The notes beneath the pieces are model-generated. The model was not told the origin of the DNA, did no database searches, and saw only the letters and a list, made by a program, of their open reading frames with translations. DNA of 64,000 nucleotides, taken from Marinomonas phaeophyticola. GTDB taxonomy: Bacteria; Pseudomonadota; Gammaproteobacteria; Pseudomonadales; Marinomonadaceae. Positions within the stretch are counted from its first letter, which is position 1; each line of letters begins with the position of its first letter. Shown one piece after another: positions 51,305 to 61,054 of the stretch. The stretch is taken from NCBI RefSeq assembly GCF_026966905.1, contig NZ_JAPUBN010000006.1, positions 62,001 to 126,000 on the forward strand. Reading direction: 5' to 3'. A program made the position numbers and the translations under genes.

Positions 51305-53635
51305 ATGCTGAAAACAGACGAAGGTTATATTCTTAGCCGTCATGCTAAGGATATAAAAGGTGTGGTTGAGATGTCTTACTGGGTAAAAACCGCCAGTAAG
51401 ACAGTGCATGTGGTCCCTAATAAGCAGCATGTTGTTTTTTTTACGGACTTACAAGCTCAAAAGTTACTGGTCATGTTGAACATTCATTTTGAAAAACATG
51501 ACTATTTAGATTTTCAGCATCGGCCAGTATTAACAGTATATTGTTCTAGTCTAAAACAAAGACATGATTTAATTCAGAGATTGAAACAAAATGGCTTTCC
51601 GGTTTATGAGGAGGATATCAAACCTCAAGATCGGTATTTAATGGAAAGGAGGATTCGCGGAGCAATATGTTTTATTGGTGAGTGTGACAGTACAAGCACT
51701 CATTACAACCAGGCTATTCTCAAACCAGCTAAAATAGATTCTCCCTTTAATCAGCCAGACTGGAAGGTTTGGTCTGTTGATATTGAAACCTCGGTTACGA
51801 ATAACACCCTGCTCTCTATTGGCGTTGTTTCCAAGGACCTAGCGGCTGTGTTTGTTGTGAGCCTGACTCCTAATGAAGATCCACGCTGTTATTATTTCAA
51901 AGATGAAAAAAGCTTGTTGCTCGCATTTATGCGTTTTATCCGACTGCATAACCCTAATATTATCATTGGTTGGAATGTTATTGGGTTTGATATGGCGTTT
52001 ATCGACCGCCGATGCCAAGCACTTGGGCTGAAACCTCAGTTTGGTGTGAATGGCGAATCTTGGTCACTGCGCTCATCGGAAAAAGAAGGGAAATACTTCA
52101 TTACTATACCTGGACGGGTGGTGCTAGATGGTATTTCTTTATTGAAAGTGGGTGGTTACCATTTTGAATCCTACAGTTTAAATAATGTCAGCAAAGAAAT
52201 TTTACAAGACCAAAAAACGCTTCATGGAAGTGGCCGTTGGCAAGAAATTGAAGCAATGCACGCTAACGATTTAACTAAATTTGTTGACTACAATATACAA
52301 GATTGTGATTTGGTCTTACGGATTTTTCAAAAATTAAAATTAATTGAATTACAACAAACACGTGCAGATTTGACTGGCATACCATTGGAGCAAACAGGAG
52401 GCTCGGTCGCGTCTTTTGAAAATCTCTACCTGCCAAGACTGCACCAAAGCGGTTTTGTTGGACCTGCTTGGAGTGAGGGTGAATTTCAGTCAAGTCCTGG
52501 CGGTTTTGTAATGAGTTCTATACCTGGCTTTTATAAAAATGTCTTAGTGCTGGATTTTAAAAGTCTTTATCCGAGTATTATACGAACCTTTAAAATTGAT
52601 CCGCTGGCCAGGATAAGTCAACAAGAACCGAAGGTGGAAGGTTTCTTAGGGGCTAGATTCGCGGTTGCAGATGCGATCTTACCGATATTGATTGATGAGC
52701 TTGCACAAGCCCGTGAATTAGCAAAAGCTCAAGACAATAGTATCTTAAGTTACGCGATTAAAATCATTATGAACTCCTTCTATGGTGTTTTAGGGTCTAA
52801 TGTATGCCGCTTTTATCATGCGGAATTGGCTAGCTCTATTACCATGAGAGGCCATCAAATTCTAGAGCAAACGAAGCAGTGGATAGAAGCATTTGGCGGA
52901 AAGGTTATTTATGGTGACACTGATTCCGTGTTTGTTGTTTTAGATGATAAGTTTGCTCCCCATGAGATTAATCAGCAAGGTAAAAAGTTATGCACCTTGA
53001 TTAATGATAAATGGATGGATTATTGTCGCACTGAGCATCAAACTCGATCATATTTAGAGCTAGAATTTGAAACCTGTTATGAACGGTTTTTTATGCCAAC
53101 CATTCGAGGGCAAGAAGAGGGTAGTAAAAAACGCTACGCAGGTATGTCTAATGGTGCGCTTATTTTTAAAGGTCTAGAAGCCGCCCGAAGTGATTGGACA
53201 CCATTAGCAAGACGATTCCAAAAAGCCTTGTTTCAACAGGTGTTCACGGATAAGGACCCGATAGAGTTTATTCGAGACACTATTAGTCGTCTTGAAACAG
53301 GAGAGTTTGATCAGGAGCTCATTTATTCTAAACGTCTTAGCCGTCCTATCGATTCTTATCAAAAAGTCATTCCTCCGCATGTGAGAGCGGCTAAAATGAA
53401 AGAACAATATAATATTGAGCAAGGCTTAGGGCGTGAATTTCATGAGGCAAAAAAACGGATAGAATATTTTTATCGACGTTCGGGAGTCGTACCTTATCAG
53501 GCGGGTCAGGACCTAGTAGATATTGATTATGACCATTATATTGAAAAACAAATTACCCCGATTGCAGACAGCATTTTAACTCACTTTCATACAAGTGTAG
53601 ATAACTTATTATCTAAGCAGCTGGGATTAATATAA
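51305..53635 (+). CDS. polB: DNA polymerase II
   Basis: Family B DNA polymerase of 776 residues, nearly E. coli Pol II length. N-terminal part with RYLMERRI; exonuclease motif I WSVDIETS (Asp-Glu present), exonuclease II GWNVIGFDM; polymerase motif A LVLDFKSLYPSIIRTFKIDP, motif B SYAIKIIMNSFYGVLGS, motif C IYGDTDSVF with both catalytic aspartates. KKRYAGM and WTPLARRFQKAL are typical. The ATG at 51305 is only 13 bp after ybbP, so it is probably cotranscribed; no LexA box is visible just upstream. Role in replication restart and translesion repair. Confidence 0.96.
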   Translation: MLKTDEGYILSRHAKDIKGVVEMSYWVKTASKTVHVVPNKQHVVFFTDLQAQKLLVMLNIHFEKHDYLDFQHRPVLTVYCSSLKQRHDLIQRLKQNGFPVYEEDIKPQDRYLMERRIRGAICFIGECDSTSTHYNQAILKPAKIDSPFNQPDWKVWSVDIETSVTNNTLLSIGVVSKDLAAVFVVSLTPNEDPRCYYFKDEKSLLLAFMRFIRLHNPNIIIGWNVIGFDMAFIDRRCQALGLKPQFGVNGESWSLRSSEKEGKYFITIPGRVVLDGISLLKVGGYHFESYSLNNVSKEILQDQKTLHGSGRWQEIEAMHANDLTKFVDYNIQDCDLVLRIFQKLKLIELQQTRADLTGIPLEQTGGSVASFENLYLPRLHQSGFVGPAWSEGEFQSSPGGFVMSSIPGFYKNVLVLDFKSLYPSIIRTFKIDPLARISQQEPKVEGFLGARFAVADAILPILIDELAQARELAKAQDNSILSYAIKIIMNSFYGVLGSNVCRFYHAELASSITMRGHQILEQTKQWIEAFGGKVIYGDTDSVFVVLDDKFAPHEINQQGKKLCTLINDKWMDYCRTEHQTRSYLELEFETCYERFFMPTIRGQEEGSKKRYAGMSNGALIFKGLEAARSDWTPLARRFQKALFQQVFTDKDPIEFIRDTISRLETGEFDQELIYSKRLSRPIDSYQKVIPPHVRAAKMKEQYNIEQGLGREFHEAKKRIEYFYRRSGVVPYQAGQDLVDIDYDHYIEKQITPIADSILTHFHTSVDNLLSKQLGLI

Positions 53636-53649
53636 TATTGATTATAGCT

Positions 53650-53689
53650 TTGTTTTAAAAGGCTAGATAGGGAGTTGTTTTTAAAACAA
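53650..53689 (+). terminator. AT-rich inverted repeat after polB
   Basis: TTGTTTTAAAA (53650-53660) and TTTTAAAACAA (53679-53689) are perfect 11-bp inverted repeats with an 18-base loop, 15 bp after the polB stop. The stem is AT-rich and not followed by T, so strength is uncertain. Confidence 0.4.
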
Positions 53690-53751
53690 ACGTTGCGCTA
53701 AGACTGGTTCTTCGTTATAAGTACACTTGCCTTTAGTAAGGACATTGTCGC

Positions 53752-56339
53752 GTGAAAGTAACAGACTTTAAAATTATTTCTTTTATATTTGCCCTTGTTG
53801 TCTCTATTTTTTTGTTAGAGATGCCTTCTTTAGCAACCCCTACCTCAACGACTATCAATAGTATTGATGCTTTTCTATATGTGGATAAAGCAAACAAAGA
53901 GACTATTGAGACCCTATTACCAAAAAGTCGCTCTTTAGAGTGGGAAACACTTGGTTCTGATATTTCTAATTTGAATTTTGGGTATTCTAATTTTTTTATT
54001 GGATAAAAATAAAAAATTTCCCGAAGAATATAGAGTTTATAAATTTAGAATACTCTCTTATAGATGTTGTTGAATTCTATGAAGTTAGTAATAATATGTT
54101 GGTTAACCAAGTTATTACCGGTGATACGTTACCGTTTTCAACACGCTTTATAAAAAACAATACCTTTACTTTCCCATTGTCGAATAAAAATACTGATTCT
54201 GAATTGTATGTAAAAGTTTATTCAGAAGGAATACTTAAGCTTCCGTTTAATTTATACACATTGAATCAAGTTTCTGAAAAAATTAAAAAAGATTCTATTC
54301 TAATTGGAACCTATGTTGGATTTATGATCTTTGCAATCATAGGTTGTTTGATTGTCTTGGGTATAACAAAAAATGATAACTTTATCTATTTTTCCCTCTA
54401 TTTTTTCATATTATTAATTAATGGGCTGAATTTTAAAGGTATGCTTTTTCAATGGGTATGGCCGTCTCATCCAGAGTTTAATAAATATACTACTAATATA
54501 ATCTGTTTTGTTTTGGCCTATAGCCAATTGCTATTTGTTGAAAAGTATTTACGTATAGTAAACGTCTGGCAAAGTAATTTTTTATACTATTTAAAACTCA
54601 TTTCGCTATCGGCACTGTGTTTCTCTTTCGCGCCAGGACTATATTCATTAGTTAGTGTGTTTGGTATTTTCTTTATTGTACTTGTGACTTTTTTATGCTG
54701 GTTTTTATCTGTTTATTATTATTTGAAGAAAACAGGGGATCGTCAAAAAGAGTTGTATTTTGTGCTTGCTTGGTTGTCTTATGGTGTTGGCTTAGCGTCA
54801 GTAATATTGGATTCAACTGGAATCCTTCCAATATTAAATAATACGGCTATGTATGTGGTGTTAGCTTATTCTATGCAGGTTGTTTTTCTGGTTGCCACCA
54901 TTGTAGATAACTATGAAAAATCAAGAAAAAATGGAATTAAAGAAGCTAGAAACAGTGTTCGAGAGCTTGAGCAAAGACAGATTATTGAGCGGCATATGCT
55001 ATTCAAAGCGACGCATGATAGCATTTCATTGTTGCCTAAGAAACAGGTTTTGTTGCAAAACTGGACTGTGATTAAAGAATATATACCAACCAATAGAAGT
55101 GTTAATGTAGTGATTGTTCATTTTGAGGGATATTATTCTGTCGTCCTAGCTTATGGGCAAGAAGTTGCTGATATTTTAGTATCAAACTTACATGAACGTA
55201 TAAAAAAAGAAGTCATGCATAACAAGCAATTTTCCATCGTAGATTACGACTGGAATAATGATAAGGTGGTTGTTTTAGACTCATTAGATGTTTGCTTAGT
55301 TTATGTCGCACAAGAAGGTGAAGAGGTCGCTGAAAACCTTTTACATTTACACAAAAAAGTGAGTAAGCCGTTTAGCTATCAGGATGTCCATTTAGATGTA
55401 GAAATTACTTTGGGTGTCAGTGAATTAGCCGGTTCTGAGCATATATCATCCGCTGTTAGAAAAGCGCAAGTAGCATCAAAAGAATCGTGCCACCGAAAAA
55501 TTGCATTATTAGAATACCAACATACTTTAGGTCATGATCCCGAATATACAAATATTTTACTTTCAAAATTTAAAAAAGCTTTAGAAAATGATGGTTTGAA
55601 TTTGGCATATCAGCCTCAAATCAACACGACTAATGGTGTCCTTTATGGTGTTGAGGCTTTATTGAGGTGGTCTGATGATGAAGAGGGCATAATGTCGCCT
55701 GATATCTTTATTCCAATTATTGAACAAAGTTCGTTAATCAATGACCTAACAAAATTTGTCATTAAAAATGCTTTTCAATTTTACAAAAATCACGTTGAGC
55801 TATTCAAAGAAGAAATACAGTTATCCATTAATTTATCCGCTAGAAACTTTCTGGATAGAAACTTGATGAAATACGTTTCACACTATTTAATCGAATACGA
55901 TGTTGAGCCTAAAAATATAACATTTGAACTCACGGAAACGGTTTTTTTAGGAGATTTGGAAACAAGCAAAAAAATATTTAATAAGTTGCTAGATTTAGGC
56001 GTTAATATTGCGCTAGATGATTTTGGTACTGGATATTCATCTTTAGTGTATTTAAGAGAGCTGCCATTTGCTGAATTGAAAATTGATAAAGGCTTTTTAG
56101 TAAAAGATTTTCATACCAAGCAAGGCGCTGGTCTAGTCAGAGCCGCCATTGATTTGGGTAACAGTTTGGATATGTTGGTGGTTGCTGAAGGTGTTGAAAG
56201 TTTGGCGTTGGCGAAGCAGCTGAAATTATATGGATGCACTTTGTGTCAAGGGTACTATTTTGCTAAGCCGATGCGTGAAAGTGACTTCATTGAATGGTAT
56301 CGTACTTATGATGCAAGTAAGAATGTATTAGAGGGATAA
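53752..56339 (+). pseudogene. 7TM-DISM/EAL phosphodiesterase, one-base frameshift
   Basis: Membrane-bound c-di-GMP phosphodiesterase of about 860 residues if restored. The first 84 codons encode a signal peptide and the start of an extracytoplasmic 7TMR-DISMED2-like domain, breaking at a T7 run (about 53992-53998). With one more T the frame reads NFFYWIKIKNFPKNIEF, then INLEYSLIDVVEFYEVSNN, and joins the 747-codon remainder. That holds about seven membrane helices, a GGDEF-like region with no GGDEF motif, and an EAL domain with GVEALLRW, NLSARNF, FELTET, LDDFGTGYSSL, LKIDKGF and EGVES. The EAL catalytic residues are all present, so activity would be expected if the frame is intact. Confidence 0.85.
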
Positions 56340-56340
56340 A

Positions 56341-56979
56341 GTGGGAAACAAGCGTTTACATACCTTAGACACACTCAGAACAGCACTTCAAAAATTACTA
56401 TTAACACATCCGTGGGATGACGTTAGCGTACAAATGATTGCAGAAGCGGGGGAGGTAAGCGTGGGCACCTTCTATAACTATTTTGATTGTCGACATGAAG
56501 CTTTAATGGACTTGAAAGCTGAACTTACCAATGTGTTAAAGGGAGACCTGATTTTTTTATTAAAAACATATGCTTATTCTTCTGAAAAACTGACCATCTT
56601 AATTAAGTACTTTACATTACTATCGAATAGCGAATCGACTTGGTCTTACTATCTTTACAGTGGTAGTGCTTATTCTGATCGGTTAGATAATGGTATTAAA
56701 GACATTCTTACGTGCTTGATTTTAGAAGGTATTAAACAGAAGAGAATGGATGTATCTGATGTGGACCAGGCGGTACATTTTATTGAGGCTGGTTTATTTT
56801 CGCATGCTAAAAGAGGAGTAAATCAAATCGATTCTTTGATTGATTTGGTTTTGATTATGTTAGGGGTATCGACTGAGGAGCGACAACAGGTTTTCAGTAT
56901 TGTCTGCCCAATTACGCCATTATCTCAACTTCCAATGTCAATCCTAACTTCAAGTCGACCAGAGGCAATATATGAATAA
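56341..56979 (+). CDS. TetR family transcriptional regulator
   Basis: A 212-residue protein. N-terminal HTH (about 8-55): LRTALQKLLLTHPWDDVSVQ and MIAEAGEVSVGTFYNYFDCR. The C-terminal half has no recognisable ligand signature. The start is a GTG one base after the stop of the EAL gene (TAAAGTG arrangement), so translation is probably coupled. It overlaps the glutaredoxin-like gene by 8 bp. Target unknown; autogenous control of this operon is plausible. Confidence 0.85.
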   Translation: MGNKRLHTLDTLRTALQKLLLTHPWDDVSVQMIAEAGEVSVGTFYNYFDCRHEALMDLKAELTNVLKGDLIFLLKTYAYSSEKLTILIKYFTLLSNSESTWSYYLYSGSAYSDRLDNGIKDILTCLILEGIKQKRMDVSDVDQAVHFIEAGLFSHAKRGVNQIDSLIDLVLIMLGVSTEERQQVFSIVCPITPLSQLPMSILTSSRPEAIYE

Positions 56980-57235
56980 CCGGTTAACGTTGTACGGCAC
57001 GCTAGGATGTCATTTGTGTGATGAAGCAAAGCAAGAAATTTTAAAATCGATGGCTAAAGAGGTAGACATCGATTATGTTGATATTGCTAATGATACTTCT
57101 CTTTTTGAGTTGTATGGAACTAAGATTCCAGTGCTAGAAATGGCTGGTACTCAATTGTATTGGCCTTTTACCTCTAAAGATGTTGATGCTGTAGTGGGTG
57201 TAACTTTAAATAAACGCCGTCGATATTTACGTTAA
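56972..57235 (+). CDS. Glutaredoxin-like protein (DUF836 type)
   Basis: An 87-residue thioredoxin-fold protein. N-terminal LTLYGTLGCHLCDEAKQEIL has the CxxC site CHLC. KIPVLEMAGTQLYWPF gives the cis-proline loop (IPV) and the C-terminal strand. It is shorter than classical glutaredoxins and matches the DUF836 group. Redox partner unknown. Overlaps the TetR gene; it ends before a small palindrome and the convergent TatD gene. Confidence 0.85.
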   Translation: MNNRLTLYGTLGCHLCDEAKQEILKSMAKEVDIDYVDIANDTSLFELYGTKIPVLEMAGTQLYWPFTSKDVDAVVGVTLNKRRRYLR

Positions 57236-57251
57236 TTTTAATCGATTTCGA

Positions 57252-58025
57252 TTATTTAATAGTGAATAATTTTTGTGCGTTTGCTGTTGTTATCGCCTTT
57301 ATTTCTTCTTCAGACTGACCTCTAATTGATGCAAGTGCAGCGATGATATAGGGCAGATATTTTGGATGGTTTTTCTTGGGACGAGGCCGAATTGTTCTTG
57401 GAATTAAGTAGGGTGAGTCGGTTTCAATTAATAGCCTGTCATTAGGGATGTACTTGACGGCTTCTTGTAAATCTTGTCCTCGGCGTTCATCGCATAACCA
57501 ACCTGTTACTCCAATGTAGAGGTTTAAATCTAAATAGCGTGTTAGCGTTCTCGTGTTGCCAGTAAAACAGTGAATGACTCCCTTTGTAGGGATATGGTTT
57601 GAGAGGGTATTGATTAATACATCTTCCGCTTCTCTTTCATGTAAATAGAGAGGCAAGTCTTTTTCTTGAGCGATCAGAATTTGCTCGTTGAAAGCAAAAA
57701 TTTGCTCTTCGATTGTTGAGTAATTTCTATTAAAATCTAAACCGGTTTCTCCTATTGCAATAGGAGATGAATTATTAATGAGGTTAAGTGTGGCTTGTTT
57801 TGAGTCTCGATCCCATTCACTGGCATGGTGTGGGTGACAGCCGATAGTGTAATGGATAGGAGAGTGTGGGTATTGTTTTGATATTGACACTAATTCATTT
57901 GCTTCTGTCAGATTGGAGCTGATGGCGACAACACTAGAGATATTTGCGGTTTGTAACTCTAATGAAAAGTCATTAATATTTTCTAACTTGATTATGCTGT
58001 TTAAATTCACGCCGATATCAATCAT
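57252..58025 (-). CDS. TatD family metal-dependent hydrolase
   Basis: A 257-residue amidohydrolase-fold nuclease. IDIGVNLNS is the altered N-terminal metal motif (usually DxHxH, here with ID and N), and IGCHPHHASEWD supplies metal histidines. IAIGETGLDFNRNYS carries Glu and Asp, LPLYLHEREAED the next His, GVIHCFTGNTRTL and RLLIETDSPYLIP complete the site. The first motif differs from the usual FDTHCHLD in E. coli YcfH/TatD, so activity may be modified. It shares one base (TAATG) with the HDOD gene upstream. Confidence 0.86.
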   Translation of the reverse strand: MIDIGVNLNSIIKLENINDFSLELQTANISSVVAISSNLTEANELVSISKQYPHSPIHYTIGCHPHHASEWDRDSKQATLNLINNSSPIAIGETGLDFNRNYSTIEEQIFAFNEQILIAQEKDLPLYLHEREAEDVLINTLSNHIPTKGVIHCFTGNTRTLTRYLDLNLYIGVTGWLCDERRGQDLQEAVKYIPNDRLLIETDSPYLIPRTIRPRPKKNHPKYLPYIIAALASIRGQSEEEIKAITTANAQKLFTIK

Positions 58026-59215
58026 TAAAATTTTAGCTCTCGTGTTTTGTTAAGGCTATCAATATACATGTCTTTTAATTTTTCTTTGTTTAGTTTTTTA
58101 TTATCAAAGCCTGAGAATGAAATGTTATGCCATTGTCCTGATTCATATAAACAGACCACATTTAAAATCTTTCCTAATAGCCCATTATGATGCATTAATG
58201 CTTCATTCATTTCAGCGGTTAAGGGCAAGTCTTTTAATAAGTTTTCCATATTTTCATTAAAAAACACAGGGAGGTAAGAAAATAACCCCGTAATAAAAGC
58301 GCCTTCTGTCTTTGGGCAAAGTAATGTTGCCAAGGATTGGGTGAAGAATGCACGAGAAATAGCCATTCTATACAAACAATCTGGCTTGCCATCAACAGAG
58401 GTAAGAAGGGCCATGCCAAACCATTTAGCAAGGTCTCTTAAACCAATTACCTCTAATGCTCTTTGCACATTGGTGATGTTAAAATTTCGATAGTACATCG
58501 CGGATTTGGTTAACTTAATTATTTTATAAGAAACAGTGCTGTCTGTTTCTATTGTAGCCGCAATGTCGCCCAAATTTACTAAAGGTGAGTCAATTAACAT
58601 CAGAACTTTGGAGACCAGTGTTTTATAAACCGGGACTTTGTTTCCTTTGACATCTTCTCGTATATTAAGTAAGTCCCCTGAGAATAAATTGATTTTGGTT
58701 AGTTTGGTTATTTTGTCTAATTGTTGCTTAATGCATAAATCAGTAATAATAAAGTGCAGCTTATTCAGCTTTTGTGAATTCGCGTATTCGACTAAATTAG
58801 TCATCCCATAAGATTCAGCACTCAGCTTTATATAACGAAAGAAGGCGAGCTCTTCTTCTGTTAGTGCTTCTACATCAGGATTGATTAAACCAAATTGATA
58901 CCCCCCTAAAAGTAAGTTTTGTAAAAAAGGGGCCGCTTCTTGAATTTCATATCGTGTAGCATGAAAGCAAATAATAATATTATTGATAGGTAACGCAGGT
59001 ACAGACTGAATGTTTTGGATGTCGATATCAATAAATATAGGTTTATGTTCGGTGACACTGTCAATTGGAAGGTCAAGAAATAGTGATGTTAAAATTGCAC
59101 TAACTTCGCTTTTTTGATGTAAAGACTTATGCGCAAGTAGTAATTGAAATGCGTATATTTTATATTGAGAGTCTAGTATGGCTTGTCTAGCGAATAGAAC
59201 CGTTTCTTGTTTCAT
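58025..59215 (-). CDS. HDOD-domain signalling protein with EAL-like region
   Basis: A 396-residue cytoplasmic protein of the YuxH-like EAL-HDOD class. The N-terminal half (about 5-185) follows the EAL fold with VLFARQAILDSQYKIYAFQL and LTEEELAFFRYIKLSAESYG but lacks the catalytic EAL and DDFG motifs. The C-terminal HDOD domain (about 200-380) shows YKTLVSKVLMLIDSPLVNLG and VQRALEVIGLRDLAKWFGMA, again without HD metal residues. It is a likely c-di-GMP-linked adaptor. Cotranscribed with tatD (shared stop/start). Confidence 0.85.
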   Translation of the reverse strand: MKQETVLFARQAILDSQYKIYAFQLLLAHKSLHQKSEVSAILTSLFLDLPIDSVTEHKPIFIDIDIQNIQSVPALPINNIIICFHATRYEIQEAAPFLQNLLLGGYQFGLINPDVEALTEEELAFFRYIKLSAESYGMTNLVEYANSQKLNKLHFIITDLCIKQQLDKITKLTKINLFSGDLLNIREDVKGNKVPVYKTLVSKVLMLIDSPLVNLGDIAATIETDSTVSYKIIKLTKSAMYYRNFNITNVQRALEVIGLRDLAKWFGMALLTSVDGKPDCLYRMAISRAFFTQSLATLLCPKTEGAFITGLFSYLPVFFNENMENLLKDLPLTAEMNEALMHHNGLLGKILNVVCLYESGQWHNISFSGFDNKKLNKEKLKDMYIDSLNKTRELKF

Positions 59216-59323
59216 TAGAGTCTCTAGTAAAAAATTGAAATAAATGACAGTTAATCGTTACCAATTACAATATCCAGTTTATAATACATCTATAACGCTG
59301 GGAAATTTAGTTTGGAGTAAATT

Positions 59324-60259
59324 ATGGCTGGTATGTTAGATGCCGTGGACCAAAGAACGCAGTTGGTGGGCGAAAACAGGCTCGAATTGCTTATGTTTAG
59401 ACTTAATGGTCTGCAAATGTTCGCAATTAACGTTTTTAAAGTTCAAGAAGTTGTCCAGTTACCAAAACTGAATTTAATGCCCCATAGACATGACTCAGTG
59501 GGTGGTGTTACGCATTTTAGGGGTAAAACTATACCTGTCATAGATTTATCTCAATCTATTGGTATGAGACCTTTATCGAAAGACCAGTCCTGTAATCTGA
59601 TTGTGACGGAGTACAATAATTCTGTTCAAGGCTTCATGGTTGGTGAAGTTGATCGTATTATAAATATGAATTGGAACGAAATTTTGCCACCCCCCGATGG
59701 CGTTGGAAGACAAAATTATTTAACAGCGATTACTAAGATAAATGAGAGAATTGTTGAAATTATAGATGTAGAAAAAGTCTTAGCTGAAATTTCACCTTAC
59801 AATACGGCAATTAGCGATCATATTGTTGATAAAGATCTATTGTCTATGGCGACAGGTCTAGAGGTTTTAGTGGTTGATGATTCTTCTGTTGCCCTCGCTC
59901 AATGCCAAGCAACATTAGACTTTTTAGGTATTAAGGTGCACACCGCGACTGATGGTAAGAAAGGACTTGAGCTACTAAAGAAATGGGCAGATCAAGGGGA
60001 GAATGTTCCAGATAAATTACTTATGTTGATCACGGATGCGGAAATGCCTGAAATGGACGGTTACCGGTTAACGAAAGAAATTCGAGAGGATTCGCGCCTC
60101 AAAGGCTTACATATTGTTTTGCATACATCATTGAGTGGCAGTTTCAATAAAGCCATGGTGCAGAAAGTGGGTTGTGATGACTTCCTTTCTAAGTTTCAAC
60201 CTGACAAATTAGCGACCGTCATTCAGGATCGCATGAGAACGGTAGTGTGTAGTGACTAA
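59324..60259 (+). CDS. cheV: Chemotaxis protein CheV
   Basis: A 311-residue coupling protein, CheW domain (about 20-170) plus receiver domain (about 188-305). LELLMFRLNGLQMFAINVFK and VGGVTHFRGKTIPVIDL are CheW-type. The receiver has VLVVDDSSVALAQCQATL, phosphoacceptor Asp in LITDAEMPEMDGY, conserved Thr in LHTSLSG and Lys in FLSKFQ. It tunes coupling of chemoreceptors to CheA. Monocistronic with terminator. The only chemotaxis gene in the window. Confidence 0.95.
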   Translation: MAGMLDAVDQRTQLVGENRLELLMFRLNGLQMFAINVFKVQEVVQLPKLNLMPHRHDSVGGVTHFRGKTIPVIDLSQSIGMRPLSKDQSCNLIVTEYNNSVQGFMVGEVDRIINMNWNEILPPPDGVGRQNYLTAITKINERIVEIIDVEKVLAEISPYNTAISDHIVDKDLLSMATGLEVLVVDDSSVALAQCQATLDFLGIKVHTATDGKKGLELLKKWADQGENVPDKLLMLITDAEMPEMDGYRLTKEIREDSRLKGLHIVLHTSLSGSFNKAMVQKVGCDDFLSKFQPDKLATVIQDRMRTVVCSD

Positions 60260-60296
60260 GGCATATAATAAATGACAGCGCTTTATCTATAAAGGT

Positions 60297-60335
60297 AAAA
60301 GCCCGATATTAACTTGGTACCGGGCTTTTCTTTTT
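60297..60335. terminator. Rho-independent terminator after cheV
   Basis: AAAAGCCCG (60297-60305) and CGGGCTTTT (60321-60329) form a perfect 9-bp stem with a 15-base loop, followed by CTTTTTTGC. It ends 9 bp before the convergent YecA-like gene and may work for both strands. Confidence 0.85.
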
Positions 60336-60337
60336 TG

Positions 60338-60961
60338 CTATTTTTTCTTGCTGTGTTTTGATCTATTTGGCTTTCTTGAATGCGTTTTCTTTTCTGGCTC
60401 TGTCCTAAGAAGTAAGAACAAATCGGTAACGACTTCTGGAATCTGATTAATACAAGATTGGGTTAGTTTGTCAGATTTTCGAATTTCAATAATTTCTTCA
60501 TCATCAAATAAATCTGATGCAACCATCATAGGTAATAACAATTCAGCAATTTGTTCTTCTTTGTCGGATGCAAACCAATTGCTTTCAGTTAAGAAGACGC
60601 CTTCCATAAAACCACTGGCCCATTCCTGTAGTTCACTTAGTTCATCTTCGGATTCTGACATGGAAAGTTCACATGGCACTAAGAAATCATCTTCAGACTC
60701 TAACTCTTTTGCAATGTCTTTTTTAAGACGAGTTAAATAACTTGTGATTGTTTCCTCTTCTTTCTCTGAAGAAAAAGAGGGTTTTTCTTCAAACACAATC
60801 GGAATCCATGTGCTGTCAGGTGTAATAGATGGGCAAATAGCTAATGCAGTCAGAAAACCATGTGCAGTTATGAAATTATGGCATTCTTCGTGGACAGCAT
60901 CTGAGTCTAAAAACAGCTCTAATGTCTCCAATTCTAAATCATCAAGTGTTTGATGTATCAT
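60338..60961 (-). CDS. YecA/UPF0149 family protein
   Basis: A 207-residue acidic cytoplasmic protein. LFLDSDAVHEECHNFITAHG and FLTALAICPSITPDSTWIPI are the conserved UPF0149 start, and LQEWASGFMEGVFLTESNW and LLLPMMVASDL are later family marks. The C-terminus is basic (HSRKPNRSKHSKKK) instead of the SEC-C metal motif found in some relatives. Function unknown; a link to SecA or metal sites is known only in other members. Confidence 0.82.
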   Translation of the reverse strand: MIHQTLDDLELETLELFLDSDAVHEECHNFITAHGFLTALAICPSITPDSTWIPIVFEEKPSFSSEKEEETITSYLTRLKKDIAKELESEDDFLVPCELSMSESEDELSELQEWASGFMEGVFLTESNWFASDKEEQIAELLLPMMVASDLFDDEEIIEIRKSDKLTQSCINQIPEVVTDLFLLLRTEPEKKTHSRKPNRSKHSKKK

Positions 60962-61054
60962 TATTTGTCTTCCTCAATAAATGAACTTGCAGTTTATCTA
61001 ATTACACAGTGAAAATCGATGTCGTTTTAGTCTGAATTATGGATAATTCAATCT

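Noticed and set aside
51291-51305. LexA box upstream of polB
   Set aside because: The 13-bp gap contains no CTGT-N8-ACAG-like sequence, so SOS control from this spot is not supported.
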